The notes: a model not told the origin generated them from the sequence alone. 64,000 nt of DNA from Yersinia mollaretii ATCC 43969 (GCF_013282725.1 NZ_CP054043.1:2480001-2544000), one strand, 5' to 3'. Shown: positions 53,301 to 61,216, counted from the stretch's first letter. Numbers and translations are program-made.

Positions 53301-53412
53301 TGTCAGGTATTACATCACCTGTAAAACCGATGTCAGCATAAGAAGTTGTGGTATTAATCGCAGATATAATAGTTAAGGCGATACAAGATAATTTGTAGTT
53401 AAATAATTTCAT
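50353..53412 (-). CDS. AIDA-like type Va autotransporter with passenger repeats
   Basis: A 1019-residue outer-membrane autotransporter. The signal peptide ends near TTTSYA. The passenger (to about residue 560) has at least seven ~50-residue imperfect repeats of the form V-x-(I/V)-(T/S)-G-x-x-S-x-W, then L-x-I-G, then (S/T)-L-x-I-x-x-G-G-V-V. It ends in an autotransporter-associated strand repeat (YSGTTTVNAGTLKAG). The last ~270 residues form the beta-barrel, ending GIKYNF with the expected terminal Phe. ATG 53412 fits the signal peptide better than ATG 53505. It probably acts as an adhesin; the receptor is unknown. A terminator follows at 50305. Confidence 0.9.
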   Translation of the reverse strand: MKLFNYKLSCIALTIISAINTTTSYADIGFTGDVIPDNPDWDIPGVIIVGNTSFGAMEIFNGGPLNSGNGGTLTSGNVAAGLWSYIGYSSTATGEVVITGSDSKWINNGVLFVGYNGNGTLQISDGGVVNNPVNATHVGFGVGAVGYLEVSGTGSQLTNGGELRIGGENDSNGMMRITDGAVVTNQNDADIAYRPGSTGSVEVTGLGSIWNAGNRMFIGHEGDGSLKITNGGIVTTATKASVAAGTTSTGYVEVSGAGSRWQVGTLLDIGTNGPATMVVSDGGVVASQSGNINDSIGVVEITGTDSRWDNAETLQIGSFYASVGSNSTLNITNGGVVTDSFGYVGAGKDATGQVNISGTDSSWQNSNSLVIGNNGNGSVVVSDGGNLSSSGSYVGYAAGSKGDVLVTGVNSNWVNTGDISFGEFGGNASLTINNSGTVKTDNLIIAKDATSTGVLNIGSAANYTASSAGYINTPLITLGSGDSSIVFNHIDTDYQFNSAIAGSGKVAVYSGMTVLNGVNTYSGTTTVNAGTLKAGAASSFSTASEYIVETAGELDLAGFDQTLNSLSNSGTVSLNGAPGTILTVSGDYIGNDGLLNFNSALNNDASVTDKLVVNGNTAGTTHVAVTNLGGSGATTLNGIELIKVNGLSNGEFVKQGRIVAGAYDYSLARGVGTNASNWYLTNAVDLTNPVEPALIIERPEAGSYTANLAAANGMFVTSLHDRVGETQYIDALTGEHKVTSLWLRNEGGHNRSRDTSGQLSTQANRYVVQLGGDIAQWSNNDKDSTRLGVMAGYGNSKSTTVSQLSGYNAKGTTDGYSLGVYGTWYANEADKSGLYVDSSAQYSWFNNTVHGQNLENEEYKSKGVTASLESGYTFKVGENAAKNATYFIQPKAQVSWMGVKADDHKEANGTNVFGEGDGNIQTRLGVKAFMNGYSDLDKGKDREFQPFIEANWIHNTKDFGTTMDNVTVKQDGAANIGELKVGVEGQINKKVNVWGNVGQQIGNKGYSDTAVMLGIKYNF

Positions 53413-54015
53413 TTTAAGTAATAACCCTGATATAAAATATGATAAAAAGAATGAATTTATTAATATGAATTCTCGTTTACTTTTTAAAATACATATGAGC
53501 ATCAAACTTATTACTACAACGATAATTCATGAACTCACAATAACGTGATCCGGATCAAAAAATAATCAGACACTAGGGGTGGTTTTGTAGGAATTTTCCT
53601 GTTTTTCGTTTAAGTATCTCAATTTATGTATCCAGATAATCAGTTTAAAATAATATTTATATTAATAATTGCATTAATTTTTCATCAATGTGGTTGGGTG
53701 CTGAACCGACTTTATGGAGAGATGAACCTACCGAATCGACCACTTTCTGGTTATATATAGAGAAATTTTAATTGCCATTATGAACCCATAATAAATTGTT
53801 AAATTGATGGTAAAATAACAACCATGCGATGATATTAAATCATTCTAATAGCAAATGTCGTCTTTCACGATTCTTGGTATTTTTAATTATACAGGTTTGG
53901 GGAGGGAAGGTTATTTGGGGGTGTCTTGAAAATTTAACTTATTTAACAGTATATCACACGTTTAATTTAATTCCTTTAGGACCATTAAAATCAATGAGTA
54001 CCCTCGATTTACCCT
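53413..54015. other. AT-rich non-coding stretch upstream of the autotransporter
   Basis: About 600 bases with no convincing gene. It should contain the autotransporter promoter, but I cannot assign -35/-10 elements. A plus-strand 74-codon frame at 53829 overlaps the recombinase remnant and looks spurious. Confidence 0.5.
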
Positions 54016-54195
54016 CTAATTATCAGCAACCTTTTTCAAAAATGCCAAATTAGTGACATTAATCCCCATAACATCATCAATTTTACGTGCATGCTCAGTT
54101 AAATTATTTGGCGACAAGTGGACATACCGGCGCACCATTTCTATGCTTTCCCATCCGCCCATTTTTGTGGTTGCCAGTCTGGTCTCGTAATAACC
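54016..54195 (-). pseudogene. C-terminal fragment of a lambdoid tyrosine recombinase
   Basis: On the minus strand the frame ending at TAG (54018-54016) encodes [20 protein letters not shown], continuing to [10 protein letters not shown]. This is the C-terminal active-site region of a phage integrase, with the nucleophilic Tyr in RRYVHL. Nothing upstream restores the rest of the enzyme, so it is a remnant about 55 codons long. It marks a second, older integration event in this region. Confidence 0.8.
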
Positions 54196-54272
54196 GGCAT
54201 TCGGTGTCGTTGAGAGCCATTGTCACAACGGCTCTCTTGATATCATTGAAAATTAATAATCCTTACGGATAT

Positions 54273-54593
54273 TTATACGCACTGGAAGGTAAGACGAGCA
54301 ACGCCATTAACGAGTAAATGAGTATCTATATCAGTCTTCACTTCTTTCATGGCTTTATTTTGTGTCCTACAAAAATCTGACGCTTTTTTGCTGGCTGTGC
54401 CAATAGCACCTTTAATTCGACCTGCAGCAGGGGCAGCCTCAACTTCTGTGAAGTAGTCGCCGTTATCTAGCTTTTTGATATCTGACTGATATGTCAAGCC
54501 TATGCCGTGAAGCTGTGTTTTGTCATTTTGTACGGCACATCCACTTAAAATGGCACTGAATATAACGGTTGCTGCAATGATTGAAATTTTCAA
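54273..54593 (-). CDS. Putative lipoprotein, 106 residues
   Basis: The N-terminus MKISIIAATVIFSAILSGCA is a lipoprotein signal with lipobox LSGC at residue 19. The mature part (about 88 residues) is mixed, with two more cysteines (SDFCRTQ, and Cys before the final Val) that could form a disulfide. I recognise no domain. It lies beside the recombinase remnant, with no obvious operon partner. Confidence 0.72.
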   Translation of the reverse strand: MKISIIAATVIFSAILSGCAVQNDKTQLHGIGLTYQSDIKKLDNGDYFTEVEAAPAAGRIKGAIGTASKKASDFCRTQNKAMKEVKTDIDTHLLVNGVARLTFQCV

Positions 54594-54976
54594 ATGAAAA
54601 GGTTCCTTTATATGTCTAGTGGGCCTTTATTTTACAATAAGTGATGAAACAATAATTAAACCAATGATAAGTTACTAATTGGCTATCTTTTTTTTGCATT
54701 GAAATTTATGGTTTTTTTCAGGTTAAGGTATTGGTTAATCAGCGCGTCGAGCTGTCTTGATGTATCAGCGTATAATCTTTATCAGTTACAGACAGCATAA
54801 ATGTAATGCATTACCAATGAAGATAATAATTATTATCAATAGTAGTTAAACAAACCAACTTATTTGATTGATTAGTAGGTGTGATGAATTAATGATTAGG
54901 GTGGCTATTGCAAGTGACTAAAAGCAATAGTCGAATCGTCCGTCACTTTAGGCGGTTAATCATGGAGGAAGTTACG
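54594..54976. other. Intergenic stretch with no recognised gene
   Basis: About 380 AT-rich bases between divergent small genes. A TATAAT at 54771-54776 could be a -10 for the following small exported protein, but no good -35 is spaced with it. Confidence 0.4.
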
Positions 54977-55162
54977 ATGAAAGATATGTTAAAAGGCTTA
55001 CTGTTAGTTGGTATTATGTCGGTATCTGCGGGTGCTATGGCTGAAGAATGCAATCCATCCAGCAAGTGGTGGCCGTATTGTAATGATCCCGCAACGGGGC
55101 CAGATGTCGGCACTCCAGAACATGAACACTGCCAAGCTAACGGTGGATGCACAAATAATTAA
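54977..55162 (+). CDS. Small secreted Cys-containing peptide, 61 residues
   Basis: GGAGG eight bases before ATG 54977 marks the start; the frame extends further upstream but the signal peptide begins here. MKDMLKGLLLVGIMSVSAG is followed by AMA and a likely cleavage. The mature ~39 residues are EECNPSSKWWPYCNDP, then a Pro/Gly-rich middle, and end CQANGGCTNN, with four cysteines that could form two disulfides. A factor-independent terminator follows. Function unknown. A CPBP protease gene lies 440 bases downstream. Confidence 0.7.
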   Translation: MKDMLKGLLLVGIMSVSAGAMAEECNPSSKWWPYCNDPATGPDVGTPEHEHCQANGGCTNN

Positions 55163-55221
55163 ATAGCACGAAGATTCCCTATATCGGGCGTCACATGTTA
55201 TGTATTAAATATTATTATCAA

Positions 55222-55242
55222 GCCGCCTACGGGCGGTTTTTT
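55222..55242 (+). terminator. Terminator of the small secreted peptide gene
   Basis: CCGCC-TAC-GGCGG-type hairpin followed by six Ts on the plus strand. Confidence 0.85.
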
Positions 55243-55261
55243 ATTATCAGGTTTAGCACCA

Positions 55262-55435
55262 TCATCTGGATTCCTCACACTTCTTTCTTAAGTCATCAAC
55301 AGCAGCTTGCGGCATTGGCGCTGTCATCATTACGCGGTACTGCATACACTCCTTCGTTTCTTCATGTTTGCTAGGGGTAGCGCAGCTAACGGTAGACAGT
55401 GCGATGGTGATAATTATCGGGCGTAACAGTTCCAT
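55262..55435 (-). CDS. Small putative lipoprotein, 57 residues
   Basis: A short minus-strand gene with AGGAG eight bases before ATG 55435. MELLRPIIITIALSTVSC is a plausible lipoprotein signal with Cys at 18, and the mature part (ATPSKHEETKECMQYRVMMT to the C-terminal KKCEESR) has two more cysteines. Stop TGA is at 55264-55262. I recognise no family. It has a good ribosome-binding site and a signal sequence, which argues that it is real despite its size. Confidence 0.6.
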   Translation of the reverse strand: MELLRPIIITIALSTVSCATPSKHEETKECMQYRVMMTAPMPQAAVDDLRKKCEESR

Positions 55436-55601
55436 GAACCAATCTCCTCTGAGTGAAAACAGAGTTTAACAGATTGACCTGCTCCCAGTATTTGGTTAGT
55501 CAGCAGCAACGGTAAAGGCATTAATGTCAGTCCTGTCTCAGGGGACATGAAAAAGATGAAGAAAGTCAACATATAGGCATGCAGGAAATCCAAAGCGTCC
55601 A

Positions 55602-56255
55602 TTAATTCAACGCCATCACCCAGACTATGGAGACAATATTATTCGCAGAATGAAGCACTATCGGCATTAGCAGGCTGCCGGTTCTTATTCTGACCTCACA
55701 AAGGATCGCAGAAAAAATAAACAGCGAAATAAATGTCGTCGGAAATAGATATTGAGTGTGTACCAGTGCGAACAGCAGAGAGGTGATCACTATCGCCAAC
55801 TGCCGACCTCTAAGGCCAAACCCCATCCCTGTATTCAGTAAGAACCCACGGAAGATAATCTCCTCCGAAACCGGGGCTAACACGCAAAGGGTTATTACTA
55901 ACAGGATTTGGGTGAAGATTGATGGCTGCAACAAGCTTTCTATCCATGGCTCCGGCTGGCCAAAAAACTGGAAAATTGCTGTTAATCCTAGCAGCGCAAG
56001 ACCCGGGATCAACATATCCCGCAGGGCTATTTTCCCCAGCGGCATCAAGCCAAACGACTTCTGATAGTGCTTCCACGCCAGCAATGCAAAGGGGAACCAG
56101 AAAATGATGTACAACAGAGGTGTGGCCATGCCAGAGCGATACATTCTTACATGGTCTGGAAACAGCAACAGGGAAAATGAAAGCGCAAACCATCCTCCCC
56201 AGACAGAAACACAAGTCAGGGCATGTGTGATCCGATCAATTTTTGCATTCATCAT
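55602..56255 (-). CDS. CPBP-family intramembrane metalloprotease (CAAX/Abi type)
   Basis: A 217-residue integral membrane protein with about six helices. The family motifs are intact: SEEIIFRGFLL (Glu-Glu-x3-Arg), ALVHTQY (His), and LHSANN (His-x3-Asn). Bacterial members process peptides, confer bacteriocin self-immunity or act in signalling. The small exported peptide genes at 54977 and 55262 are close, which raises, without proving, a peptide-maturation or immunity link. Confidence 0.85.
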   Translation of the reverse strand: MMNAKIDRITHALTCVSVWGGWFALSFSLLLFPDHVRMYRSGMATPLLYIIFWFPFALLAWKHYQKSFGLMPLGKIALRDMLIPGLALLGLTAIFQFFGQPEPWIESLLQPSIFTQILLVITLCVLAPVSEEIIFRGFLLNTGMGFGLRGRQLAIVITSLLFALVHTQYLFPTTFISLFIFSAILCEVRIRTGSLLMPIVLHSANNIVSIVWVMALN

Positions 56256-56591
56256 TATATTCCGTTAATTCAATCCAGACAGTTGGCAATCTATTTTATT
56301 TTCATGATGTTATCTTGGCATTGATAATGCATTCTGTCACGTCACTCTCAACCTGATCCAGATTAGCTATTACAGCCAGTTGAGTATCCATCAATATAAT
56401 GGTGGGCTGTCATTCAATGAAACAGAATGATTATTTTGGGAAACTCTAAAACCGTGGCCTGTTTTTGTTGACCACTACGATGGATACCTATTGTAAAAAT
56501 TAGATTTTCTATTGCCTGCTCGTTTTTTGCTCAAATCACACTCAAATAAACTAAAGTTAATACAGGCATTGCACTGACTGTGGAGCCTACT
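56256..56591. other. Intergenic stretch, nothing recognised
   Basis: About 335 bases between the divergent CPBP and phosphatase genes. I see no RNA gene or strong repeat; promoters for both sides must lie here. Confidence 0.4.
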
Positions 56592-57236
56592 ATGTACCAT
56601 AAAATCAATGGCAGTGAATACCGACGTATTTTTGTTGTCGGTGATATTCATGGCTGCTATAAAAAACTGATGGATGCTTTGGAGCGTGTGCAGTTTGAGC
56701 GCGCGGTTGATTTACTGGTCTCTGTCGGGGATTTAGCGGATCGCGGCCCACAGAATATTGAATGTTATGAACTAATCAATGCCAATTGGTTTCGTGCTGT
56801 CCGTGGCAATCATGAGCAAATGGCGATTGAGGTGCTGGCAGGGGGCGAAGCTGATACTTGGATGGCAAATGGCGGGCGCTGGTTTTTCTTACTGGACGAT
56901 AGCAAGAGATCTCAAGTTGAAGAGCTTATTAAGCGGGCTGGGCAGTTGCCGCTAGTGCTAGAGATTACGACAGATCGCGGCAAATATGTTATCGCCCATG
57001 CAGATTATCCTTCGAATGAATATGTGTACGGCAGGCCTATCAATGAGCATTTAGTGGTATGGAACCGCAAGCGCCTTAATGCTGCCATGAAGGGGGAGAG
57101 CGAGGAAATTACGGGCGCAGATAAATTTATTTTCGGCCATACACCACTGGTGAAACCATTGCTGTTTAAAAATCAACTTTATATCGATACCGGTGCGGTG
57201 TTTGGTAATACGCTAACCCTGATCCAGATTCAATAA
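56592..57236 (+). CDS. pphA: PphA-like serine/threonine protein phosphatase
   Basis: A 214-residue PPP-family metallophosphatase. VVGDIHGCYKKL, SVGDLADRGP, RGNHEQM, IAHADYP and FGHTPLVKP are the metal- and phosphate-binding motifs in order. It is similar to E. coli PrpA/PphA in length and ending (YIDTGAVFGN). The frame opens at GTG 56580, but GGAG six bases before ATG 56592 makes that the start. In E. coli PphA is linked to misfolded-protein signalling. Confidence 0.88.
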   Translation: MYHKINGSEYRRIFVVGDIHGCYKKLMDALERVQFERAVDLLVSVGDLADRGPQNIECYELINANWFRAVRGNHEQMAIEVLAGGEADTWMANGGRWFFLLDDSKRSQVEELIKRAGQLPLVLEITTDRGKYVIAHADYPSNEYVYGRPINEHLVVWNRKRLNAAMKGESEEITGADKFIFGHTPLVKPLLFKNQLYIDTGAVFGNTLTLIQIQ

Positions 57237-57314
57237 ATAAGCAAAGTGCTAAGCTCCCTTGCTTGCTGGGCACTGATAGCCCCACTTAATGCAGAGGCTA
57301 TCAGATAACATCTA

Positions 57315-58280
57315 TTAAAATGAGATAAATCGTGATGTATATTTATTGAGTAATAGGAGCCTTGATAACAGTACCGAAGCGGCAAATACGGATAGCAAGA
57401 GTGTAAATCTCAATGTGACATCTGATAAGTTATATGCACTGGAAATAAAATAGAAAATCCCATCATGTAATATATAGACCCCGATCATTGAAGGGCTGAT
57501 ATAGGCTAATGTTTTCTTTATCCACTCGTGCTTAGTATTAAAGTTATCAAATATGACAAATAAGCATAAACTTAGAATTAAAACGTGCAAATTATCGAGG
57601 AAATAGCCCGCATTCACTGTTTTGTAGACATGTATCGACATAAAACTTTCATAATAATACATAGAAATAGCTGTCGGGATGAGCAGTACTTTAGCAATGA
57701 AACGTATTCTCGGCAGCTTTGTTATTTTTTGGCATATCCTCGAGCACAAAAATCTACCGGTCATATAATAGAAAATCCAGGTCCATAACCTGAAATATTG
57801 TGGGAAGTCAATTAGGTAGGGTCTTTCAGTCAATGCACTGATTAGGTCGATAGTCACAGAGAAGATAACCAAGCATGAAAGGGTGATTATTGCAGTTCTG
57901 TTACTTTTTAAGACTTTAGAGATTATCGGATTAATCAGATAAATAATAGCAATGCTGAATAATAGCCAACTTTGCAGGAAATAGCCCCGCTTGAAACCAT
58001 CCTCATTGATAAAGTAGAAGAGGACGTTCCAGAAGATAATAATGGTGATGATAGACTTTAACTTTCTAAGGATATCTTGTTGATCTATCTCATCATTGGA
58101 GTCGATATAACCAATAATCATGAAGAACAAAGGGGTCGCGATGATCGACAAGAAGTAAAGAACACTCATCACTTCACCACCTAAAAAACACTGTTCAGTA
58201 CAGGTTTTACTGGCGGAATAGAAAGTCACAGCAGAAAAGCAGCTTAACGTTTTTAGGGCATGTAAACCGACGTTTCTCAT
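57315..58280 (-). CDS. Acyltransferase-3-like integral membrane protein
   Basis: A 321-residue protein with about ten hydrophobic helices. PLFFMIIGYI near residue 50 is the typical second-helix motif of acyltransferase-3 proteins such as WecH and O-acetylases, and LAYISPSMIGVYILHDG near 265 is the matching late motif. The His normally found at the end of the first helix is not evident: the equivalent stretch reads KTLSCFSAVTFYSAS. It may be inactive or divergent. Substrate unknown, possibly a surface glycan. Confidence 0.78.
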   Translation of the reverse strand: MRNVGLHALKTLSCFSAVTFYSASKTCTEQCFLGGEVMSVLYFLSIIATPLFFMIIGYIDSNDEIDQQDILRKLKSIITIIIFWNVLFYFINEDGFKRGYFLQSWLLFSIAIIYLINPIISKVLKSNRTAIITLSCLVIFSVTIDLISALTERPYLIDFPQYFRLWTWIFYYMTGRFLCSRICQKITKLPRIRFIAKVLLIPTAISMYYYESFMSIHVYKTVNAGYFLDNLHVLILSLCLFVIFDNFNTKHEWIKKTLAYISPSMIGVYILHDGIFYFISSAYNLSDVTLRFTLLLSVFAASVLLSRLLLLNKYTSRFISF

Positions 58281-58644
58281 AAAGTAGCTTGACCTACTAA
58301 TAAGGTTAGATGAGAAAGCAGCGTCATAGGGTATCTGGTTTGCATTGGGACTTTCCTATTCAGACTACTAATTTTTCTATATTTTTGCATACAATCTGAA
58401 AGCTGTCACGCCCAGTGAAATTTATCATAAGCAAATAACCAAGAAATATTTTCCATAGAAAAAGACATTTCCTACACCTTCCGGTGTTGACATCCTATTT
58501 ATCTCCTGCCCCCCCTATGGTTTACTGAGCAAACAGAGGTGTGTCCTGGGTTATCTTTATAATTTTTAATGATATTTCCTTCATTATAAACAGGTCTGAG
58601 TTAATGATTTAAGGGGTGCTTAGGCACTAACGGGTGTGGCCAAT
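58281..58644. other. Intergenic stretch, nothing recognised
   Basis: About 360 AT-rich bases between the divergent acyltransferase-like and LuxR-type genes, with no clear gene or hairpin. Confidence 0.4.
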
Positions 58645-59247
58645 ATGATAAGCTGTATGATAGTCGATAACGATAAATATCAAACACTGGGTATGGTGGC
58701 TATCGTAAAAAAAATATTCACATCGTTAGGGTTTAAGAAAGAGATTAAATTCTATCGGAAATCATTCTATTCAGCCGATATCATTTTTATTGGCGTTGAT
58801 GAATTTAGTTTTTTCGATGCACTAAAAAGTTTGGATAGATCACCTTCAGAAGCAGATGTTTTTTTGATTTGCGATGCTAGATTAAATAGTTTTCTACAGG
58901 GAATTCCACGATTCAGTAATGTGACGATGATCTTCAGAGAAGACTCACTCGAAGCCGTCACCAATAAAATAGCGACTGTGTTTAAACGCAAGCTTCGTGG
59001 GCTTAAAGAAAACTTAACCGAGCGAAAAAGTACTCATGTATTAAGTCTGGCGTCATCAGAGCGTCAGTATTTGACTCCCAATGAAAATATTGTGCTGAAG
59101 TTATTTAATGAAGGTTTTTCAGGCGGTGATATCGCCAGAATTCTGAAAAAGAGTGAGAAGACAGTGAGCGGGCAAAAACGCTCAGCGATGAAAAAACTGG
59201 GTGCCCGTACTGACGTTGAATTAATTAAAATGTTTATGTTCAAATAG
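58645..59247 (+). CDS. LuxR-type transcriptional regulator
   Basis: A 200-residue protein. The N-terminus MISCMIVDNDKYQTLGM looks like a degenerate receiver or RcsA-like domain. The C-terminal helix-turn-helix (YLTPNENIVLKLFNEGFS, then GGDIARILKKSEKTVSGQKR) is a clear LuxR/GerE domain. RcsA, MatA and similar regulators share this layout and control capsule, motility or fimbriae. The frame opens at GTG 58636; ATG 58645 is chosen, with no strong ribosome-binding site. Target genes are unknown. Confidence 0.82.
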   Translation: MISCMIVDNDKYQTLGMVAIVKKIFTSLGFKKEIKFYRKSFYSADIIFIGVDEFSFFDALKSLDRSPSEADVFLICDARLNSFLQGIPRFSNVTMIFREDSLEAVTNKIATVFKRKLRGLKENLTERKSTHVLSLASSERQYLTPNENIVLKLFNEGFSGGDIARILKKSEKTVSGQKRSAMKKLGARTDVELIKMFMFK

Positions 59248-59470
59248 TTAATATGAAGAATGGACTGGATTTTTTTGTTACTTTTAGCGTCAACACCAGA
59301 GAATATCAAAGGGATGTTTTATTATCGCCGGCAGGGATGCCAGCATCAAAACTTCGGAGCAACTCGGGTGGCCCCAAAAGCGATTTAGGGCCATTTATGG
59401 GAGTGGATATCCACAGTCTCAATAGAAAACAATTTCAGTAGAAAATCGTCTCAGTAGAGAATAGTCAGCA

Positions 59471-59953
59471 TTAAATACACTTCAACTTAGCAACCGTACT
59501 CTCAATATCGACTTCATGCTCTGAAAATGTATAAGTGACATTTTGAAATGTGGTTATCGACAACATTTTCAGTGGTACCATTTTTTCTGCAATATCCTCT
59601 TCCTGCGGCCGGATTTTATTCATCAGTAAATTTACTGAGAGGACGGTATTCGCTTTGTCGACTTCAGCCTGCGCAGGAACTTCTTTAGTGAAAGTATTGA
59701 ATGACTTAATGCTGGTGAGTTTGATTCTCTCGTTGGCGATGAATATATATTTACTCTCAATAGCCACTTTGACTGCAAATGCGGACAATCCTTTGGTATT
59801 GGTTGTCGGCTCAAAAGTGACCTCTGCCCCTTTTTTGATCATCTCGGGATTAGCAACTTTAATAACGTGAAAATAACGGTTATCTCCGTTCTCATCGGTG
59901 ATAAAACCAAAGCCTTTATCTTCAAAAAAAGTTGTTATTCTACCGTTCATCAT
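59471..59953 (-). CDS. Cold-shock-domain protein with C-terminal extension
   Basis: A 160-residue protein. The N-terminal ~65 residues are a cold-shock domain (GRITTFFEDKGFGFITDENG, then FHVIKV), with the RNP1-like KGFGFI and a partial RNP2-like RYFHVIK. The remaining ~95 residues (beginning near SKYIFIANERIKLTSIKSF) are not a known nucleic-acid module to me. It probably binds single-stranded RNA or DNA. Starts at 59962, 59953 and 59950 are possible. It is near cspE but in the opposite direction. Confidence 0.8.
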   Translation of the reverse strand: MMNGRITTFFEDKGFGFITDENGDNRYFHVIKVANPEMIKKGAEVTFEPTTNTKGLSAFAVKVAIESKYIFIANERIKLTSIKSFNTFTKEVPAQAEVDKANTVLSVNLLMNKIRPQEEDIAEKMVPLKMLSITTFQNVTYTFSEHEVDIESTVAKLKCI

Positions 59954-60228
59954 GCATCTCATATTAGCGTATCCAATGGGTAAGTATAATACAGGGGAAT
60001 AGCTTTCAGATACAGTCTGGCGGTTTTATGGCGGGTTTTTAGACCCAGTTAAGGTGAGCTGAAAAAGCAAAAAATGCGGTTTTCTGTGCTAAAAATGAGC
60101 ATTAAAAGGTGGGGTTTTCTCTTTTTATCTCTTTTTTGTGATCTCTGCTGTGGACAAGAATCGGTTCTATTGCTGTACTGTATCTGACACACATTTTGTG
60201 TCCAACATTCCACGTAAAGGTAAGTTTG

Positions 60229-60438
60229 ATGTCTAAGATTAAAGGTAGCGTTAAGTGGTTCAATGAGTCCAAAGGTTTCGGCTTCATTACCCCAGAAGAT
60301 GGCAGCAAGGACGTTTTCGTTCATTTCTCAGCCATCGCTAGCAACGGTTTCAAAACTCTTGCTGAAGGCCAGCGTGTAGAATTTGAAATCACGAACGGTG
60401 CCAAAGGGCCATCTGCTGCTAATGTTATCGCTATCTAA
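60229..60438 (+). CDS. cspE: Cold-shock protein CspE
   Basis: A 69-residue single cold-shock domain: [20 protein letters not shown] (RNP1 KGFGF) and VFVHFSAI (RNP2), ending AANVIAI. It is an RNA chaperone and transcription antiterminator. AAAGG precedes ATG 60229, although the frame extends to 60196. A typical terminator follows. Its position near crcB and lipA is the enterobacterial arrangement for cspE. Confidence 0.94.
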   Translation: MSKIKGSVKWFNESKGFGFITPEDGSKDVFVHFSAIASNGFKTLAEGQRVEFEITNGAKGPSAANVIAI

Positions 60439-60456
60439 GTAGCCCATATCTCTTAA

Positions 60457-60482
60457 AACCCGCCTCAATAGGCGGGTTTTTT
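60457..60482 (+). terminator. cspE terminator
   Basis: AACCCGCC and GGCGGGTT form an 8-bp stem with a six-base loop, followed by Ts. Confidence 0.9.
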
Positions 60483-60535
60483 ATGAGCAGTGCTTTTTTA
60501 TGGGTAGCACTGTATCGCGAAAGAAATGGCACTTG

Positions 60536-60658
60536 CTAAAAGAGATATATTTTTAAAAAAAGCACGGTGATAAACAGGCAGAAAATCACTGTTATCCACT
60601 CAATCCGCGTTTTAGGTAATCCAAACATAGCCATATCCAGCACTTCAGCTACCACCAT
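60536..60658 (-). CDS. Possible 40-residue single-pass membrane protein
   Basis: A minus-strand frame from ATG 60658 to TAG 60536 encodes a soluble N-terminus (MVVAEVLDMAMFGLPKTRIE) followed by a hydrophobic helix (WITVIFCLFITVLFLKIYLF). The layout is typical of bacterial membrane microproteins. The ribosome-binding site is weak (AGAGAA about 11 bases upstream) and I know no named homologue. It fills the cspE-crcB gap. Confidence 0.42.
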   Translation of the reverse strand: MVVAEVLDMAMFGLPKTRIEWITVIFCLFITVLFLKIYLF

Positions 60659-60733
60659 CGGTTAACTGTTCTCTACACCATGATTATCGGGCTCGTAGAT
60701 TAAGAAAACATTAAGACGGTGCAACTCGTGGTA

Positions 60734-61117
60734 TTACTGCCCTGTGAAGTGATTGACCAACAGAAAGGCCAACATGGTCATAGCAAGTGAACCCGCCAGA
60801 TTCAGTAGGACCGTACCTGCGGCCCAGGCCAGTTTACCATCCTGAATTAAATAGACCACTTCGACAGAGAAGGTGGAAAACGTAGTTAAGCCACCACAGA
60901 AACCGGTGGTAATCAGTAACTTCCAAACGGGATCAATATGTGTAAGTCGGGTAAAAAGTGCCAATGTCAGGCCAATAATAAAGGCCCCAATCAGGTTTAC
61001 CACCAGTGTCCCTACCGGGATATTGTGCGATAGACTGTTTAGCTTCATGCTGACCAACCAGCGGGCTACACTGCCGACACCACCACCAATAAATACTGCA
61101 AGTAATGTATTAAACAT
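60734..61117 (-). CDS. crcB: Fluoride ion channel Fluc
   Basis: A 127-residue four-helix membrane protein of the CrcB/Fluc family. [13 protein letters not shown] at the N-terminus, [14 protein letters not shown] and [15 protein letters not shown] are the conserved pore and Na+-site motifs. It exports fluoride as a dual-topology dimer. A fluoride riboswitch lies about 100 bases upstream on the same strand, which confirms the assignment. Confidence 0.95.
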   Translation of the reverse strand: MFNTLLAVFIGGGVGSVARWLVSMKLNSLSHNIPVGTLVVNLIGAFIIGLTLALFTRLTHIDPVWKLLITTGFCGGLTTFSTFSVEVVYLIQDGKLAWAAGTVLLNLAGSLAMTMLAFLLVNHFTGQ

Positions 61118-61216
61118 AAATACCTTTCTTTATGAATACCTGCTGTGCGGGTACTTTGTCGTTATAGAGGCTTTCAGAAAGGCTTAGGCGTAACGCTACG
61201 GCCTTAGTGAAAAGGT

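Noticed and set aside
53829..54053. 74-codon plus-strand frame upstream of the autotransporter
   Set aside because: It overlaps the integrase remnant on the other strand and has no ribosome-binding site or recognisable sequence.
55414..55602. 62-codon hydrophobic minus-strand frame after the CPBP protease gene
   Set aside because: Its ATG overlaps the protease stop, so coupling is conceivable, but it overlaps the 57-residue lipoprotein start, which has a better ribosome-binding site and signal.
59253..59441. 62-codon plus-strand frame right after the LuxR-type gene
   Set aside because: No ribosome-binding site, no signal or helix, and ordinary composition; probably 3' non-coding DNA.
59571..59581. 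Ten-base match (GTACCATTTT) to the end of argU as a possible attR
   Set aside because: It lies inside the cold-shock-domain gene, is too short, and lacks the rest of the tRNA T arm.
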